Positions 11,261 to 22,908 of a stretch of 64,000 bases of DNA are shown piece after piece. The notes below the pieces were generated by a model, which saw only the letters and a program-made list of their open reading frames with translations, was not told where the DNA came from and did not search any database. Every line of letters starts with the position of its first letter. Positions within the stretch are counted from its first letter, which is position 1. Both the position numbers and the translations under genes were made by a program. Source of the DNA: Anodontia alba (taxonomy: Eukaryota > Mollusca > Bivalvia > Lucinida > Lucinidae); NCBI GenBank assembly GCA_964016985.1, contig OZ024835.1:66114828-66178827 (forward strand). The letters are read 5' to 3'.

Positions 11261-11539
11261 CATCACGAAAACATGCCTATATATTTTTGACCCCCTTAAA
11301 TCCCATTTTTATATAGTAAAACTGGGGTTTACAAGGGAATTCATTATTTTTCTTATTTCTGCTCAAAATATAGATTGTGGGTACTCGTTAGAACCGCCTC
11401 GTCGAGGCGGTTCTAACGAGTATTCACAATCTATGTTTTGAGCAGAATCATGAAAAATATCAGACTTTTTTTATCTGAAAATTTTCATTTTTTGGTGGTG
11501 AAATTTTCAGTATATTTGAATAGGCGTGTTTTCGTAGTG
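11261..11539 (-). mobile_element. ACGAAAACACGCC hairpin MITE (orientation 2)
   Basis: Complete copy, CATCACGAAAACATGCC to GGCGTGTTTTCGTAGTG. Hairpin core GCCTCGTCGAGGC. Confidence 0.9.
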
Positions 11540-11764
11540 TCATCGTGGTTCTGTTTGTGGTTTTCTTGTGTTTTAGCTTCACAGCGCCATTGAGAACTTC
11601 GCTTTGTTTTTTCACAGCGTTTTATTATATGTGTTTCACTGAGATGTTTCATAAATGAGGTAGAGGACCCCTTCGATATTTGGCATGTAGCTTCATCTAG
11701 TAGACCTCTACCAAGATTGTTAAAATTGTAGCCCTGGGGTAAAAAATGGCCCCAATACAGGCGC

Positions 11765-12005
11765 CACTTTTATATACATGTAGTAAAACTAGGGTTTACA
11801 GGAGTAAACATTATTTTTCTTATTTCTGCTCAAAAGCATAGATTGTGGGTACTCGTTAGAACCGCCTCGACGAGGCGGTTCTAACGAGTACCCACAATCT
11901 ATGTTTTGAGCAGACATATGAAACAAATAACAGAATTTCTATCTGAAAAGTTTCAGTTCAGGGTTGTCAAATTTTCAATGTATTTGAATAGGTGTTTTCG
12001 TAATG
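11765..12005 (-). mobile_element. ACGAAAACACGCC hairpin MITE, left end missing (orientation 2)
   Basis: Starts at the CACTTTTATATA...GTAAAACTAGGG segment, keeps the hairpin and right end AATAGGTGTTTTCGTAATG. Confidence 0.85.
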
Positions 12006-12545
12006 GAGTTAAAGCTTTAGATTGTGTGTATGCCTAGTGAAGACTCAGATTAGCTTTTTCATCATTACAGGTTGATCATAGTTTTCGCTATCGGCCTGAA
12101 GACCTTCTGGATCAGTGGCTCCCCACGGAGTGCCATGCACAGATTGTGATCAGACTGCGCGGTGGCGCAGGCTGATCTGAGTCTTCGCTAAGCGCACAGG
12201 CACTATTGTAGGAAATGCAACATTGCACCGAGGAAATGCTGTACCCCTGTTTTTTTTTTTTTGTTTTTGTTTTTTTCTCCAGTAATATAAGTCTTCGTGC
12301 AGGAAATCCCTGATATAAAGTCAATTCTGGCGCCAGTAATTTCAGAATATCTGAATTCACATTATAGCATGATGACGTCAGCTTCTTATATTGTCATTCC
12401 AGGGCGCTAAAATACGCCTTTTTGTACCATTTTACTCACAAACGGCCTTTTATCGTTTGACAAAGCTAGGTGTAAGTACAGGCGAGTATCAATCTTGATT
12501 TTTCACAACAATTATAAAAAACAGCAAAAAAATTGCAAGCAATAA

Positions 12546-12690
12546 AACAAAACAACAACAACAACAACAACAAAAAACAACAAAAAACAACAAAGCAAAA
12601 CAACAACAACAAAAAGAAAACAACAAAAACAAAAAAAACACAAACAAAACAAAAACAAACAAACAAACAACAACAACAACAACAACAAAA
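12546..12690. repeat. (CAA)n-rich low complexity
   Basis: CAACAACAAC and CAAAAACAA units; a second CAAAA block is at about 13060-13145. Lys/Asn/Gln- or Phe/Cys-rich frames here are not genes. Confidence 0.92.
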
Positions 12691-12734
12691 GAACAATACT
12701 AAAATAAGACGAAACTAATTCTGGCCCAGAGTTT

Positions 12735-12850
12735 GCTAAACATAGCTGAGCATGAAATTTTCTATATTAATAGCTATGAAAATGCAAAATAGTTGGCATT
12801 TTAATATTCATAAGTAGGGAAATTTTCATGCTCAGCTATGTTTAACAAAA
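12735..12850. repeat. Inverted repeat AACATAGCTGAGCATGAAAT
   Basis: Arms 12738-12770 and about 12812-12843 are inverted copies ending in TAAACATAGCTGAGCATG. Related arms, CATGAAATTTTCTCTGCTAA, occur at 16630-16715. Confidence 0.75.
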
Positions 12851-13307
12851 AAGAACTTACAGTTGTTAGTAATCTATTAGCAGGACAAAAATTCATTATT
12901 AGCTAAGTTGAGCATGAAATAGTTTTTGTAACATCGGGGCTAGGATAGTGGAGATTGGATTTGAAATTAAAGTGGGATGTCCCACTAGATAAATGCTGAT
13001 GTTATTTCAGGTCGTAATGAGGTAACGGCGTAATGTAGCGCCATTTACATGTATACAGAAACAAAACAAAACAGAACAGAACAAAACAACAACAAAAAAC
13101 AAACAAACAAAAACCAAAAAAACAAACCAAACAAATCAAAACAAAAAACGGCATAGTTTTTGTTGTGATTTTCTGCATAACATTCCCTCCTGAAAAGGGG
13201 AGCAAATTCCTTTTTTTTTAAGGGTAGACCCCTTTGAGGAAATGGTGGGTGGAGGTTTGGGCAAGCAATTTAGACATAAGTACCTCGCCTAAAAATGCGG
13301 ATATATA

Positions 13308-13618
13308 TAGTCACCTCGTTATCCCGAACACCAAGGGACTCTCTGCAAAATTTCGAGATATCCGTACCTCGACATATCAGATTTGCAGAACTAAGGAAAA
13401 GAAACCCGAACAACCACATTTCACAAATGGCTATGTAATTTGACTCCTGAAGTTAGAGAAAATATTGTAGAAAAAGAGAAGAAATTGCTCCTAAGGAGCA
13501 TTTCCTCTTTTTCGCAATATTTTAACTGTTGTTAGATTTTCATGTTAAAACAGGGACCAGATTTTTACTTCGAGATAAGCGGTTATTCGAGGTAAGCGAA
13601 GTCGACATAACTAGAGGT
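13308..13618. mobile_element. CAGTCGACTCTCG-family MITE, degraded ends
   Basis: Reverse orientation. Contains GAGATATCCGTACCTCGACA, the hairpin around 13470-13520 and GAGATAAGCGGTTATTCGAG. Terminal repeats are blurred. Confidence 0.75.
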
Positions 13619-13644
13619 AGGGAGGCAAAGGGGAATAATTTAGC

Positions 13645-13850
13645 TTTTTTCGATTTTTATAAAATAATGGTATGTTGAGAGTACTTATTAGAATCGCCTT
13701 GACACTTTCCATGGTAAACTTAAGCAATTTCTAAAAATATCCTTCAATATTTGTTTCTTGAGGTATCATTCGAATTTCCAAGGGCCTCAGAAATGAGTTC
13801 GGATTTGCCACGGTAAACGATAAATAGTTGTTTGAGTCATTGAAGTTTTA
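13645..13850. mobile_element. Fragment of CAGTCGAACCTC-family MITE
   Basis: Shares TTTATAAAATAATGGTATGT, ATTTGTTTCTTGAGGTAT and GGTAAACGATAAATAGTTGT with the copies at 3385 and 40754. The terminal repeats are absent on the left. Confidence 0.6.
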
Positions 13851-13854
13851 CTAT

Positions 13855-14012
13855 GTCGACTGGCATATCCGATTTACGTTAAAATGGCTATTACCAGTCG
13901 ACTGGTAGTAGCAATTTTAACGTGAATCGACTATTGCCAGTCGACTGGTAATAGCGATATTAACGTAAATTGGCTGTTACCAGTCGACTGGTAAGAACGA
14001 TTTTAACGTAAA
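13855..14012. repeat. 43-bp minisatellite, block 1
   Basis: CAGTCGACTGG recurs at 13895, 13938 and 13981 with TAGCGATTTTAACGTAAAT between. Each unit holds the self-complementary core CCAGTCGACTGG. Confidence 0.8.
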
Positions 14013-14687
14013 TTAACGTATTACTACATGTATTAGGAATCCATTTTATTGTAAAGTCCTATTTCTATATTTTTGTTTCGCTTTCTGTATCTCTGAAAAA
14101 ATCATATTCTGTTCCTTCCTAAGTCGGAGCTTTTATCGATCGCAGTATTGTTTTGATTTAATTCGGACTTGTGATCCTCAATGATTTTAAAACACACACA
14201 TTTGTACGGATCTGGCATCATTTTAGTGTATAGAAGCGAAGCAGGTTTTGCAAATATGTGCTGATCAGATTGCGCAGGCTGATCTACACCTTTGTTGTTC
14301 GCATATGCAATCAGCAGGTTTTCTCAAGACGAAGCTCAAATTCATATTAATTACGTGATGCTGTTTTAATGTTTTCTACATGCATGTACGATCTTAATTG
14401 AAGGTTTTAATGTGCACTAATAAAAGGTATGAAATATCTGTGTTACTTCCTTCAGAAAATCAGACTTCTTACTTGTACAAGTACGTCTAATTATGCACCA
14501 TGTCTTCATATTCCAGTTACGGTATACGGACATTTTGCTATCAAAATTGGTTGGTCTGTACATTTATTTCGAAACAAGGTGCATGCTACAAGAAAGACGT
14601 CTAATCCTTGTTCGAACAGTCTGTAAATGAATTAAACCATGTGTAAATCTTTACCAGGATCTTACAATTCGAAATATTTTAAAAAGT

Positions 14688-14875
14688 GCGACTGGTAATA
14701 GAAGTTTTGCGTAAAAATCGCTATCGCAAGTCGACTGGCAATTGCGATTTTAACGAAAATTGGCCATAACCAGTGGACTGACAATAGCGATTTGAAAGCA
14801 ATTCGGCCTATTACCAGTCGACTGGCAATAGCGATTTTAACGTAAATCGCCTATAACCAGTCGACTGGCAATAAA
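14688..14875. repeat. 43-bp minisatellite, block 2
   Basis: Same unit as block 1, landmarks near 14728, 14771, 14815 and 14858. The ~680 bp between the blocks (14013-14687) is unrelated sequence with no gene recognised. Confidence 0.8.
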
Positions 14876-15664
14876 CCTTTCCTTTCTTGTTAAAACACGC
14901 GCAGTAAAATGTGATTTATATATTCTAATACTAAATTCCCGAAAAATGACGTGCATGTTTTAGACATCTCAAAGGATCCCGACAACCTTTATCATACATG
15001 TAACTGAGCCGGTGCGTGCGTTTCAAAGATAGCGTGTGCGCCCAACGAATGCTCAGGTCAGCTTGCGCGTCTGTCAACAGTCCTTCAGTTAGTTATGTCA
15101 TGATGGTGTTTGGATGTTTAAGTGGATTATCAAACAGGATTATAAGAGTAAATATTTAGTCACTGGAGACTGGAGCCAGTCTAGTGTTAAGACTGCAGTG
15201 AGACTACTGAGAATAAAACAACAACAAAAAAACAGCAAGTAAATTACACTGCTTAAAAAAAAAGAAAGGAAACTATCATAAACTTTATTAGCGACACTGT
15301 GCGTTAGCTTGCATTTTCCAGCTTAGATTTAATCAATTTATGTCGAATGGAATCTTCTACTTAACGTCTTAGGACAGGTCCATTTCCTATGTAAGGAGTG
15401 TCTAGTTACTTTCAGTTAATAGCATGTTTTATAGAAATCCCTGTATACAATGCAAACAGTGTACATTCTGCGGCGTCTGATCAGGTCTACACCGTTTGCC
15501 ATTGATCACGTTTATTGGACGCTAGGCGAAAATGGGTTAATGTCCGTGCCTGTCGGTTAGTAATGTCGGGATGGTGTTTGGATGTGGCGACGGAAACTGA
15601 TTCTTTCGTGTAGTGGCGCCTCATTCGGGTAACACGCTCAAGCCATATTGAAGTGATATAAGTA
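14876..15664. other. No gene recognised
   Basis: Low-copy sequence; half of a CAAACAGTG hairpin near 15448-15502. Confidence 0.55.
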
Positions 15665-15983
15665 CAGTCCACTCTCGTCATCTCGACTTCGCTTATCTCG
15701 AATGATCGCTTCTCTCGAAGTGAAAATCTGGTCCCTGTTTTAACATGAAAATCTAACAACAGTTAAGAGAATATTGTGGAAAAGAGAATTTTTCTTCTCT
15801 TTTCCACAATATTTTCAATATACATATCTCCAACTTCAGGAGTCAAATTACATACTCATTTATATGTGGTTCTTCAATTTATTTTTTTTTCTCCTAAATT
15901 CTGCAAATCTTATATGTCGAGGTACGGGTATCTCTAAGTATTTCAGAGGGTCCCTTGGACTTCGAGATAACGGGGGTCGACTG
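15665..15983. mobile_element. Pogo/mariner-like MITE, CAGTCGACTCTCGTTATCTC family
   Basis: CAGTCCACTCTCGTCATCTC to TAACGGGGGTCGACTG, flanked by TA (15663-15664, 15984-15985). Hairpin centre of AGAGAA / TTCTCT arms. Confidence 0.85.
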
Positions 15984-16036
15984 TATTACAAGAAAATGCA
16001 CATTGTACTGACATCAGTATCACCAGCAGTAACTCT

Positions 16037-16515
16037 GCCTAGCCTAGTCACAAGGCCTTAAAATGAATAATACGGCAACAGAGCCATCTAGTTGCATTAA
16101 AATGAACAGTGTAATATTTAAGCTAGTCAAGTCTCCTTACTCAAATTTAATAATACTTAGCCAGTATGTGTATTGAAAATCTACCAAATAGATTTGCCAC
16201 CAAAAAGTCGACTATTTTTAATAAAAATAATCAGTGTCTTATCATCAGACTAATAGCTAGTTTACGGAGCACCTAGCCTAGCCACTAGGCCTTAAATTGA
16301 ATAATATAGCAAAGAAGCCATCTATCTGCATTGAAATGAACAGTATAATATTTTAGCCAGTCTAGTCTCCTTTCTGAAGTTTCTAGCTAGCAAGTACATG
16401 TATATGTATGGAAGACTCTACCTAATAGACGTGTCATCATAAGAATTTGACTATCTTTTGATATAAAAATGATCAGACTCTATATTATCAGAGTAGTAGC
16501 AAGTCTACTGAACAC
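16037..16515. repeat. Tandem dimer of a ~238-bp unit
   Basis: Two diverged head-to-tail copies, about 16037-16273 and 16274-16515, sharing AGGCCTTAAA, GCCATCTA, ATGAACAGT and the ending AGCACCTAG / GAACACCAAG. Confidence 0.75.
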
Positions 16516-16579
16516 CAAGCGAAAGAGCAGCAAATTTTAGAAAGTTTTAGATATGACCTGGCTAAGCATGAGATGTCCT

Positions 16580-16715
16580 GCTAACAAATCTCAAACTATT
16601 AACTAAATTTTTTCTTGCTAAACAAAACTGAAAATGAAATTTTCTCTGCTAATTTATATGAAAACTATTGTTGGCATTTTCATATTTATTAGCGGAGAAA
16701 ATTTCATGCCCAGCT
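16580..16715. repeat. Inverted repeat related to 12735-12850
   Basis: GAAATTTTCTCTGCTAATTT and its complement AATTTATTAGCGGAGAAAATTTC-like arm surround TGTTGGCATTTTCA. Confidence 0.7.
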
Positions 16716-16730
16716 AACCTCGGGCCCTGG

Positions 16731-16798
16731 CTATAGATTGAACCAACAGCTCCGGAATGGAAGGCGGACACTTTACCAACCAAGCCATCCGGGCAGAT
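16731..16798 (-). tRNA. tRNA-like sequence, probably a SINE head or tRNA pseudogene
   Basis: On the minus strand, GCCCGGATGGCTTGGTTGG matches a tRNA acceptor plus A box, and GTTGGTTCAATC matches a B box at normal spacing. CTTCCAT could be the anticodon loop (TCC). The anticodon and T stems and the 3' acceptor strand pair poorly, so a working tRNA is unlikely. It abuts a palindromic ATGAAATTTTCTC block (16580-16715). Confidence 0.4.
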
Positions 16799-16973
16799 CG
16801 CAGGTACACTGTTTGAAAAGCTCCTTTTTAACGCTAAACATTTTTAAATATTTTGTTATTTTTCCCAGAAAATACGTTTTGATATTCAATGCACATTGTC
16901 TAAGACAATGTGCATGAAAAATAAAGCAGAACGCGTGTCTGATCTGGATCTTTACAGTTTGCCCAGAATGAAA

Positions 16974-17150
16974 CAAATGACGTTATGCCTTATTACACCG
17001 TTTATTTCGTGACAAGTACTATGGTTACGCAACAAATAACGTTATATGTTATTGCACTGTTTATTTCGTGACAGGTACTATGGTTACGCAACAAATGACG
17101 TTATACGTTATTGCACCGTTCAATTTCGCGACAGTTGCTATGGTTTCGCG
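16974..17150. repeat. Three tandem copies of a ~61-bp unit
   Basis: ATGACGTTAT...TATTGCACCGTTTATTTCG followed by TGACAGGTACTATGGTTACGC repeats three times with substitutions. Confidence 0.8.
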
Positions 17151-17176
17151 TCAAACAAATATATACAGGAACACCA

Positions 17177-17421
17177 GGGCCCAGTTGTTCAAAGCTAACG
17201 ATGTCGTTAGTTAACGATTCGTTAAAATTTACATCAAGTGATACGCAAATATGCTGAAATGTTTTGCTGAAAAAATGTGAGTAGCTTTTGCAGTGCAAAA
17301 GCTACTCACATTTTTTCAGCAAAAAAATATCAGAATATTGTATATTGAATCTGCTAAAACAGTTAACGAAATGACCCTTAACGAGCTCGTTAAGCTAACG
17401 ACGCTTTGAACAACTGGGCCC
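17177..17421. mobile_element. Palindromic MITE, GGGCCCAGTTGTTCAAAG family
   Basis: About 245 bp with GGGCCCAGTTGTTCAAAGC and CTTTGAACAACTGGGCCC ends and a central hairpin, AATGTGAGTAGCTTTTGCA paired with its complement. Second copy at 41644-41887. The target duplication is unclear. Confidence 0.85.
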
Positions 17422-17547
17422 TGATCAGCATGCCCTACTGTCCTGTGCAGGTAAATGAAGTTTTTGCTCTGAAGCACGCGCTAATCAGACTCTTCGCTCT
17501 TCTACGGAAGCTGCTTGATTTAGATTTACCATGATTTTAGATTCAAT

Positions 17548-17805
17548 CATCTCGAAAACATACCGATATAATTTTGACGCCCCTTAATCCCCAATTTTAT
17601 ACGATAAAACTGGCGTCGACAGGGGTAAACATTATGTTTCTTATTTCTGCTCAAACACATATATATATAGGCGAGGCGGTTCTAACGAGTCTCCCCAATC
17701 TATGTTTTGAGCAGAAATATGATAAATATCAGAATCTTTATCTGAAAATTTTCAGTTTTTGGTGGTGAAACTTTCAATTAACTGAATAGGCGTATTTTCG
17801 AAATG
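17548..17805 (-). mobile_element. ACGAAAACACGCC hairpin MITE, damaged hairpin (orientation 2)
   Basis: Both ends are present (CATCTCGAAAACATACCGAT, GGCGTATTTTCGAAATG), but one arm is mostly lost and replaced by a short TATATATA run. Confidence 0.82.
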
Positions 17806-18070
17806 TACAATTTTAGATTTAATATGTGTAGCAAAACACCTTATCAAATAGCATGAAAGCCCAGAGATGACTCAGATCAGCCTGCGCATTCGCACAGTCT
17901 GATCAGTGTTTTCGCTGTCCGCTTGAAGATGCTTTGGATCTTCTGCAACCCACAGAGTGCCATGCGAAAACTCGGATCAGACTTTCAAATTTGCAGGCTG
18001 ATAAGAGTCACCGGTGGGCGAAGTTTTGAACTTGTAGGAAATACTACGCATCATCACATTATATATATTT

Positions 18071-18360
18071 TAAACCTTGTCATGCTGAGTAAATTAAGAT
18101 GCCATGCCCACATTTAATTTTCAACCAATCAGATTACTTAATCCGGAGTATGCAGCCTCGTAAACTACAGTGTTGCATATGAAGAGACTCAATCAAACCG
18201 AGTCTCCATTTTTCGTGATTTTTTGTGTTCTTTGTTTCCAAAGGCAATCCTTTTTCACTTTTATTTTGCATTAGATTCACATTCTTAATGGCAAACAGTG
18301 CAGATCCATATCAGATGGCTTCTTCAGAAGCCAACTGATCTGGATCTAAACTGTTTGCAA
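18071..18360 (-). mobile_element. Partial relative of the CCCTTTTCATGCTGA TTAA MITE
   Basis: Contains AACCTTGTCATGCTGAGTAA, GATGCCATGCCCAC and CCAATCAGATTACTTAAT, matching the right half of 42757-42961 in reverse, then unrelated sequence, and a CAAACAGTGCAGATCC hairpin at 18291-18359. It is broken and has no clear far end. Confidence 0.55.
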
Positions 18361-18805
18361 ATGCAGTGTATATCGGGGTTCAGCAGGGCAAAGGTAAATT
18401 AATGCCTTCTTCATCAGTTTTGCAGTAATTCTATATTTTCGCGAATAATAATAAGGTACAGTATCTACCCTAATTATTCCGCCAAACAGGCCAAACAAAC
18501 ATTCTAGATCCAGACCAGACTTCACAGAAAGCTGCGTATTATCAAGGTCTACATCAGTTGTCATAAATTCAGCAGTTTTTGACATGCATTGTAAAGTAAA
18601 ATTGAAGTTTCAGGCAACCTTTTAGAGTTCTATTGTTCTAATGTTAGGAAAAGTACGACAAGAAGTTAGGGTGTCTCAATAACTAAGGTAAATATCAGGT
18701 ACACGTGTCTGCGAACAGTCTGGAAAAGGCAATGATTTAATTATGTGAAGATGATTACAACACAGCAACACATCTGATATAAAATATTAGACATTTAAGT
18801 CATAT

Positions 18806-20745
18806 ATATGCCAAATAGTGATTCTGGAATATAGTGTGTCCAAATTCACTGTTTCACTCCTGGGAGCCTCTGTGGGCTACTTTTTTTGGTGTCTGAAACC
18901 ATGGATTTTCGTCCCATGCGGCCTGTATAAAATTTGATTAGCAATGCTAACAGCATTGCTAGTGCCAGAAACGGCCTGTACAAATTTATATCCAGAACCC
19001 CAGAGCCAAATCAATAGGGGTTTTCATCTCTGTATGGGCTGTATAAAATGTTTTAGCTGTTGCCTAGTGGTAGAAATGGGCTGTAAAACAATGTTTGAAG
19101 CATCGCTAACAGCATTGCTAGTGCCAGAAACGGTCTGTACAAAATCTATAACCAGTATCCCAGATCCAAATCAATAGTTTTTTTCCAACCCATAGGGCCT
19201 GTAAAAAATTTTTAACTGTTGTCAATAGCATCGTTAGTGGCAGAAATGGGCTGTACAAAATTCTTTTAGCAATGCTAACCGCATTACTAGGGCCAGAAAC
19301 GGTCTGTACAAAGTCTATATCCCAGCATCCCAGATCCAAATCAATAGTTTTTCCACCCCATATGGCCTGTACAAAATTTTTAACTGTTGCCAATAGGATC
19401 GTTAGTGGCAGAAATGGGCTGTACAAAAATTTTTAAGCATCGCTAACAGCATTGCTAGTGCCAGAAAAGGTCCGTACAAAATCTATATCCAGTATCCCAG
19501 ATCCAAATCAATAGTTTTTCCACCCCCATATGGCCTGTATATTTTTTTTAACTGTTGTCAATAGCATCGTATGTGGCAGAAATGGGCTATACAAAATTTT
19601 GTAAGCATCAAAATCAATAGTTTTTCCATCTCTATATGGCATGTACAAAATCGTTTAGGTTGTCAATAGCATCGTTAGTGCCAGAAACGGTCTGTACAAA
19701 ATCTATATCCCAGTATCCCAGATCCAAATCAATAGTTTTTTCCACCCCATATGGCCTGTACAAAAATTTTTAACTGTTGCCAATAGCATCGTTAGTGACA
19801 GAAATGGGCTGTACAAAAATTTTTAAGCATCGCTAACAGCATTGCTAGTGCCAGAAACGGTCTGTACAAAATCTATATCCAGTATCCCAGATCCAAATCA
19901 ATAATTTTCTCCACCCCATATGGCCTGTACAATTTATTTTAATGTTGCCAATAGCATCGTTAGTGGCAAAAATGGGCTGTACAACTTTTTTTAAGCACCG
20001 CTAACAGCATTGCTAGTGCCAGAAACGGTCTGTACAAAATCTATATCCAGTATCCCAGATCCAAATCAATAGTTTTTTCCACCCCATAAGGCCGGTACAA
20101 ATTTTTTTTAACTGTTGTTAATAGCATCGTTAGTGGCAGAAATGGGCTGTACAAATATTTTTAGCAATGCTAACAGCATTGCTAGTGTCAGAAACGGTCT
20201 GTACAAAATCTATATCCCAGTATCCCAGATCCAAATCAATAGTTTTTCCACCCCATATGGCCTGTACAAAATTTTTAACTGTTGCCAATAGCATCGTTAG
20301 TGGCAGAAATGGGCTGTACAAATTTTTTTAAGCATCGCTACCAGCACTGCTAGTGCCAGAAACGGTCTGGTCAAAGTCTATATCCAGTATCCCAGTTCCA
20401 AATCAATAGTTTTTTCCACCCCATATGGCCTGTACAAATTTTTTTTAACTGTTGTCAATAGCATCGTTAGTGGCAGAAATGGGCTGTATAAAATTTTCTT
20501 AGCAGTGCTTACAGCATTGCTAGTGCCCTAAACCCTATTGTTTGGCTCTGGGGTTCTGGATATAAATTTGTACAGGCCGTTTCTGGCAGTAGCAATGGTG
20601 TTACCATTGCTAAAAGAAATTTATACAGGCCGCATGGGACGAAAATGCATGGATTCAGACACCAAAAAAGTAGCCCACAGAGGCTCCCAGGAGTGAAACT
20701 GGATTTGGACACTCTATATTCCAGAATCATTATTTTGCATATATA
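18806..20745. mobile_element. Non-autonomous element: ~200-bp inverted ends around ~169-bp tandem repeats
   Basis: Left end 18806-19010 and right end 20535-20745 are inverted copies (GATTCTGGAATATAG, CTCCTGGGAGCCTCTGTGGG, TCGTCCCATGCGGCCTGTAT). Between them lies a direct tandem array. The CGGTCTGTACAAAATCTATA landmark recurs at 19131, 19300, 19468, 19688, 19858, 20026, 20195 and 20363, giving units of 168-170 bp apart from one irregular 220-bp step. The unit resembles the inner part of the inverted end (TGCTAGTGCCAGAAACGG). No protein is encoded. Confidence 0.85.
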
Positions 20746-20961
20746 AGCCACATACATTACGGCTTAGAACGTTTTGACCTCTGGTAAATCAGCCAGTAAG
20801 TTTGGCCGGACCAGCTACATCAATAGCTCCAGCATGATTCACATTGCCACAATGTGGAAAAATGTGCTTTTTAGTCTTTTGCCAGCTGCAGTTGTGTTTG
20901 ATTTAGATCTTGGGAGGGAAATTTGAGTTGATTCATCAACTATTTGTACACATTAATTATT

Positions 20962-21262
20962 GCAATAAGAAAACATGCCTGTCCAAATATACTGAAAATT
21001 TTACCACCAAAAATGAAAATTTTCAGATAAAAAAGTCTCATATTTTTCATACATCTGCTCAAAACATAGACTGTGGGTATTCGTTAGAACCGCCGCCGAT
21101 ACTCGTTAGAACCACCGCCGAGGCGGCGGTTCAATCGAGTACCCACAATCTATGTTTTTGAGCAGAAATAAGAAAAAAATGTATACCGCTGTAAACCCCA
21201 GTTTTACTATATAAAAGTGGTGTTTAAGGGGGGTCAAATTATATAAGCATGTTTTCGTGATG
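20962..21262 (+). mobile_element. ACGAAAACACGCC hairpin MITE with rearranged core (orientation 1)
   Basis: Complete ends. The hairpin loop region contains a duplicated GTTAGAACCGCCGCCGATACTC block, giving an enlarged core. Confidence 0.85.
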
Positions 21263-21680
21263 GAAAGTTGTTTGTCGGAAAACCTAGAAGTAAGGGATGA
21301 GCTTCTTGGTATGCATCGAGTAAGCCTACGTACTCTACTCCACTTCCTGGAAACGTATAAATACACAAATACCACGGTAATGGTTAAGAATGTACATATC
21401 ACGGATTTAATTTCAAGTCCATGAAATACTAAAAATATTTCTATTTTCGAACAACAAAATTATGGATGTTCAAACTCCAAATCCGAGAAGAAATTAGACA
21501 ACTTGTGGTGTTTTCATTGCATCAAAAAGTTACTTACCAACAGCTAGGTGCTATTTTCCATGACTTCAACTGGTGCAGTGTCTCGTGTGAAATCCAATAC
21601 CCCCATTGGGCTAAAAATACTTATTACTCTTCTGAGTAAAGAACTGTTATTGCCTTATTACCATGCTCTTTATTAGTTAA

Positions 21681-21895
21681 CTCTTTCGGTGCCAAATTTC
21701 AGACGACATTTGTCGTCTGCTTTTTTATTTTTAACAAACTATCGCTTGGAAAGACATTTATATGTAAAGTTGAAAGACTGAATGCCAAACAGCGTAGATT
21801 CAGATGAGACGGCTCGGTGAACCGTCTCATCTGGATCTATGCTGTTTGCAAAAGCCTATTATTATCGCCTGTGGCAGTGAAAGAGTTAATCTGCT
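21681..21895. mobile_element. TTAA-flanked MITE, same family as 34769-34972
   Basis: CTCTTTCGGTGCCA and TGGCAGTGAAAGAG ends between TTAA at 21677-21680 and 21896-21899, in the opposite orientation to the other copy. The internal hairpin at about 21787-21851 (CAAACAGCGTAGATTCAGAT) is almost perfect. Confidence 0.85.
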
Positions 21896-22098
21896 TCTTG
21901 CTTATTGCAGCATGGTTTCCAATCATAATAAAAGATATGCCTATTACAAAGTATCGTCAAAACTAGACTTGATGAATTCTAACAACATAGGTGTGATGTG
22001 ACTTTGAAGGTAAGAGCTTCTTTACAATTAAACAGTGCAGTTACAAGTCTGGGTGATAAACATCCTATGTCCCATTATAATACGTAGTGCGAATAGGA

Positions 22099-22114
22099 GT
22101 ATGTGTGTGTGTCG

Positions 22115-22167
<53 letters not shown>

Positions 22168-22170
22168 GGT
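22099..22170. repeat. (GT)n followed by a G-tract
   Basis: GTGTGT run to about 22150, then about 19 consecutive G. Confidence 0.93.
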
Positions 22171-22435
22171 TCTCGGGATTTGTGGGGGTGGGCACCAGGT
22201 ACGTGTAATTTAAGTCTATGCATTCGTTCAAAGTTTTTCCTTTCAGCGAATTTATTTTGTAGTGTTTTAAACATCTATTCTTCGCTTTGTCAATTTTTAG
22301 AGAGTGAAAAATACAATAGATTAAAGCAACCTATTAATATAGTTTGTTCACGCATGCTTCGTTATTTGACCTACATTCCATAAATGCAACTTTCTTATTT
22401 TCCATCAAATCATTTCTCTTAACAAATATAAAATA

Positions 22436-22690
22436 CAGTCGACTGTCGTTGTCTCGACTTCGCTTATTTCGAATAACCGCTTAACTCGAAGTGAAAATCT
22501 GGTCCCTGTTTCAACATGGAAATCTAAAAATAGGTAACAAAATATTGAGTAAAAGAGCAATTTCTCCTTTTTTCAACAATATTTTCAATATATCTGTAAC
22601 TTCAAGAGTAAAACTACACATTCATTTGTGAAGTGTGATTGCTCCATTGTTCTACTTTTGTTAACGCAGATCATATTTGCTATTAGAGGA
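22436..22690. mobile_element. CAGTCGACTCTCG-family MITE, right end missing
   Basis: Starts TA/CAGTCGACTGTCGTTGTCTC and keeps the hairpin and TTTCAATATATCTGTAACTT, then loses similarity after about 22690. Confidence 0.78.
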
Positions 22691-22908
22691 TTGTTAACAT
22701 CAAGTTTTGGAAATAAGTAATGTGAATATATTCGAATCTGCCCGAGTCGTAGGCATACTACAATAAGTATGGTCCTACGCCGTGACGAACGTTGGCTTTC
22801 ATCCCAACAGACACTGGTTTTGGCCTCAGCAAACGTTGGTCTTGGACACGACAATCTTTAGTCTCGTTAAACGTCAGTTGGGTCACAATGCCAGAAAGGC
22901 GTCTAATA

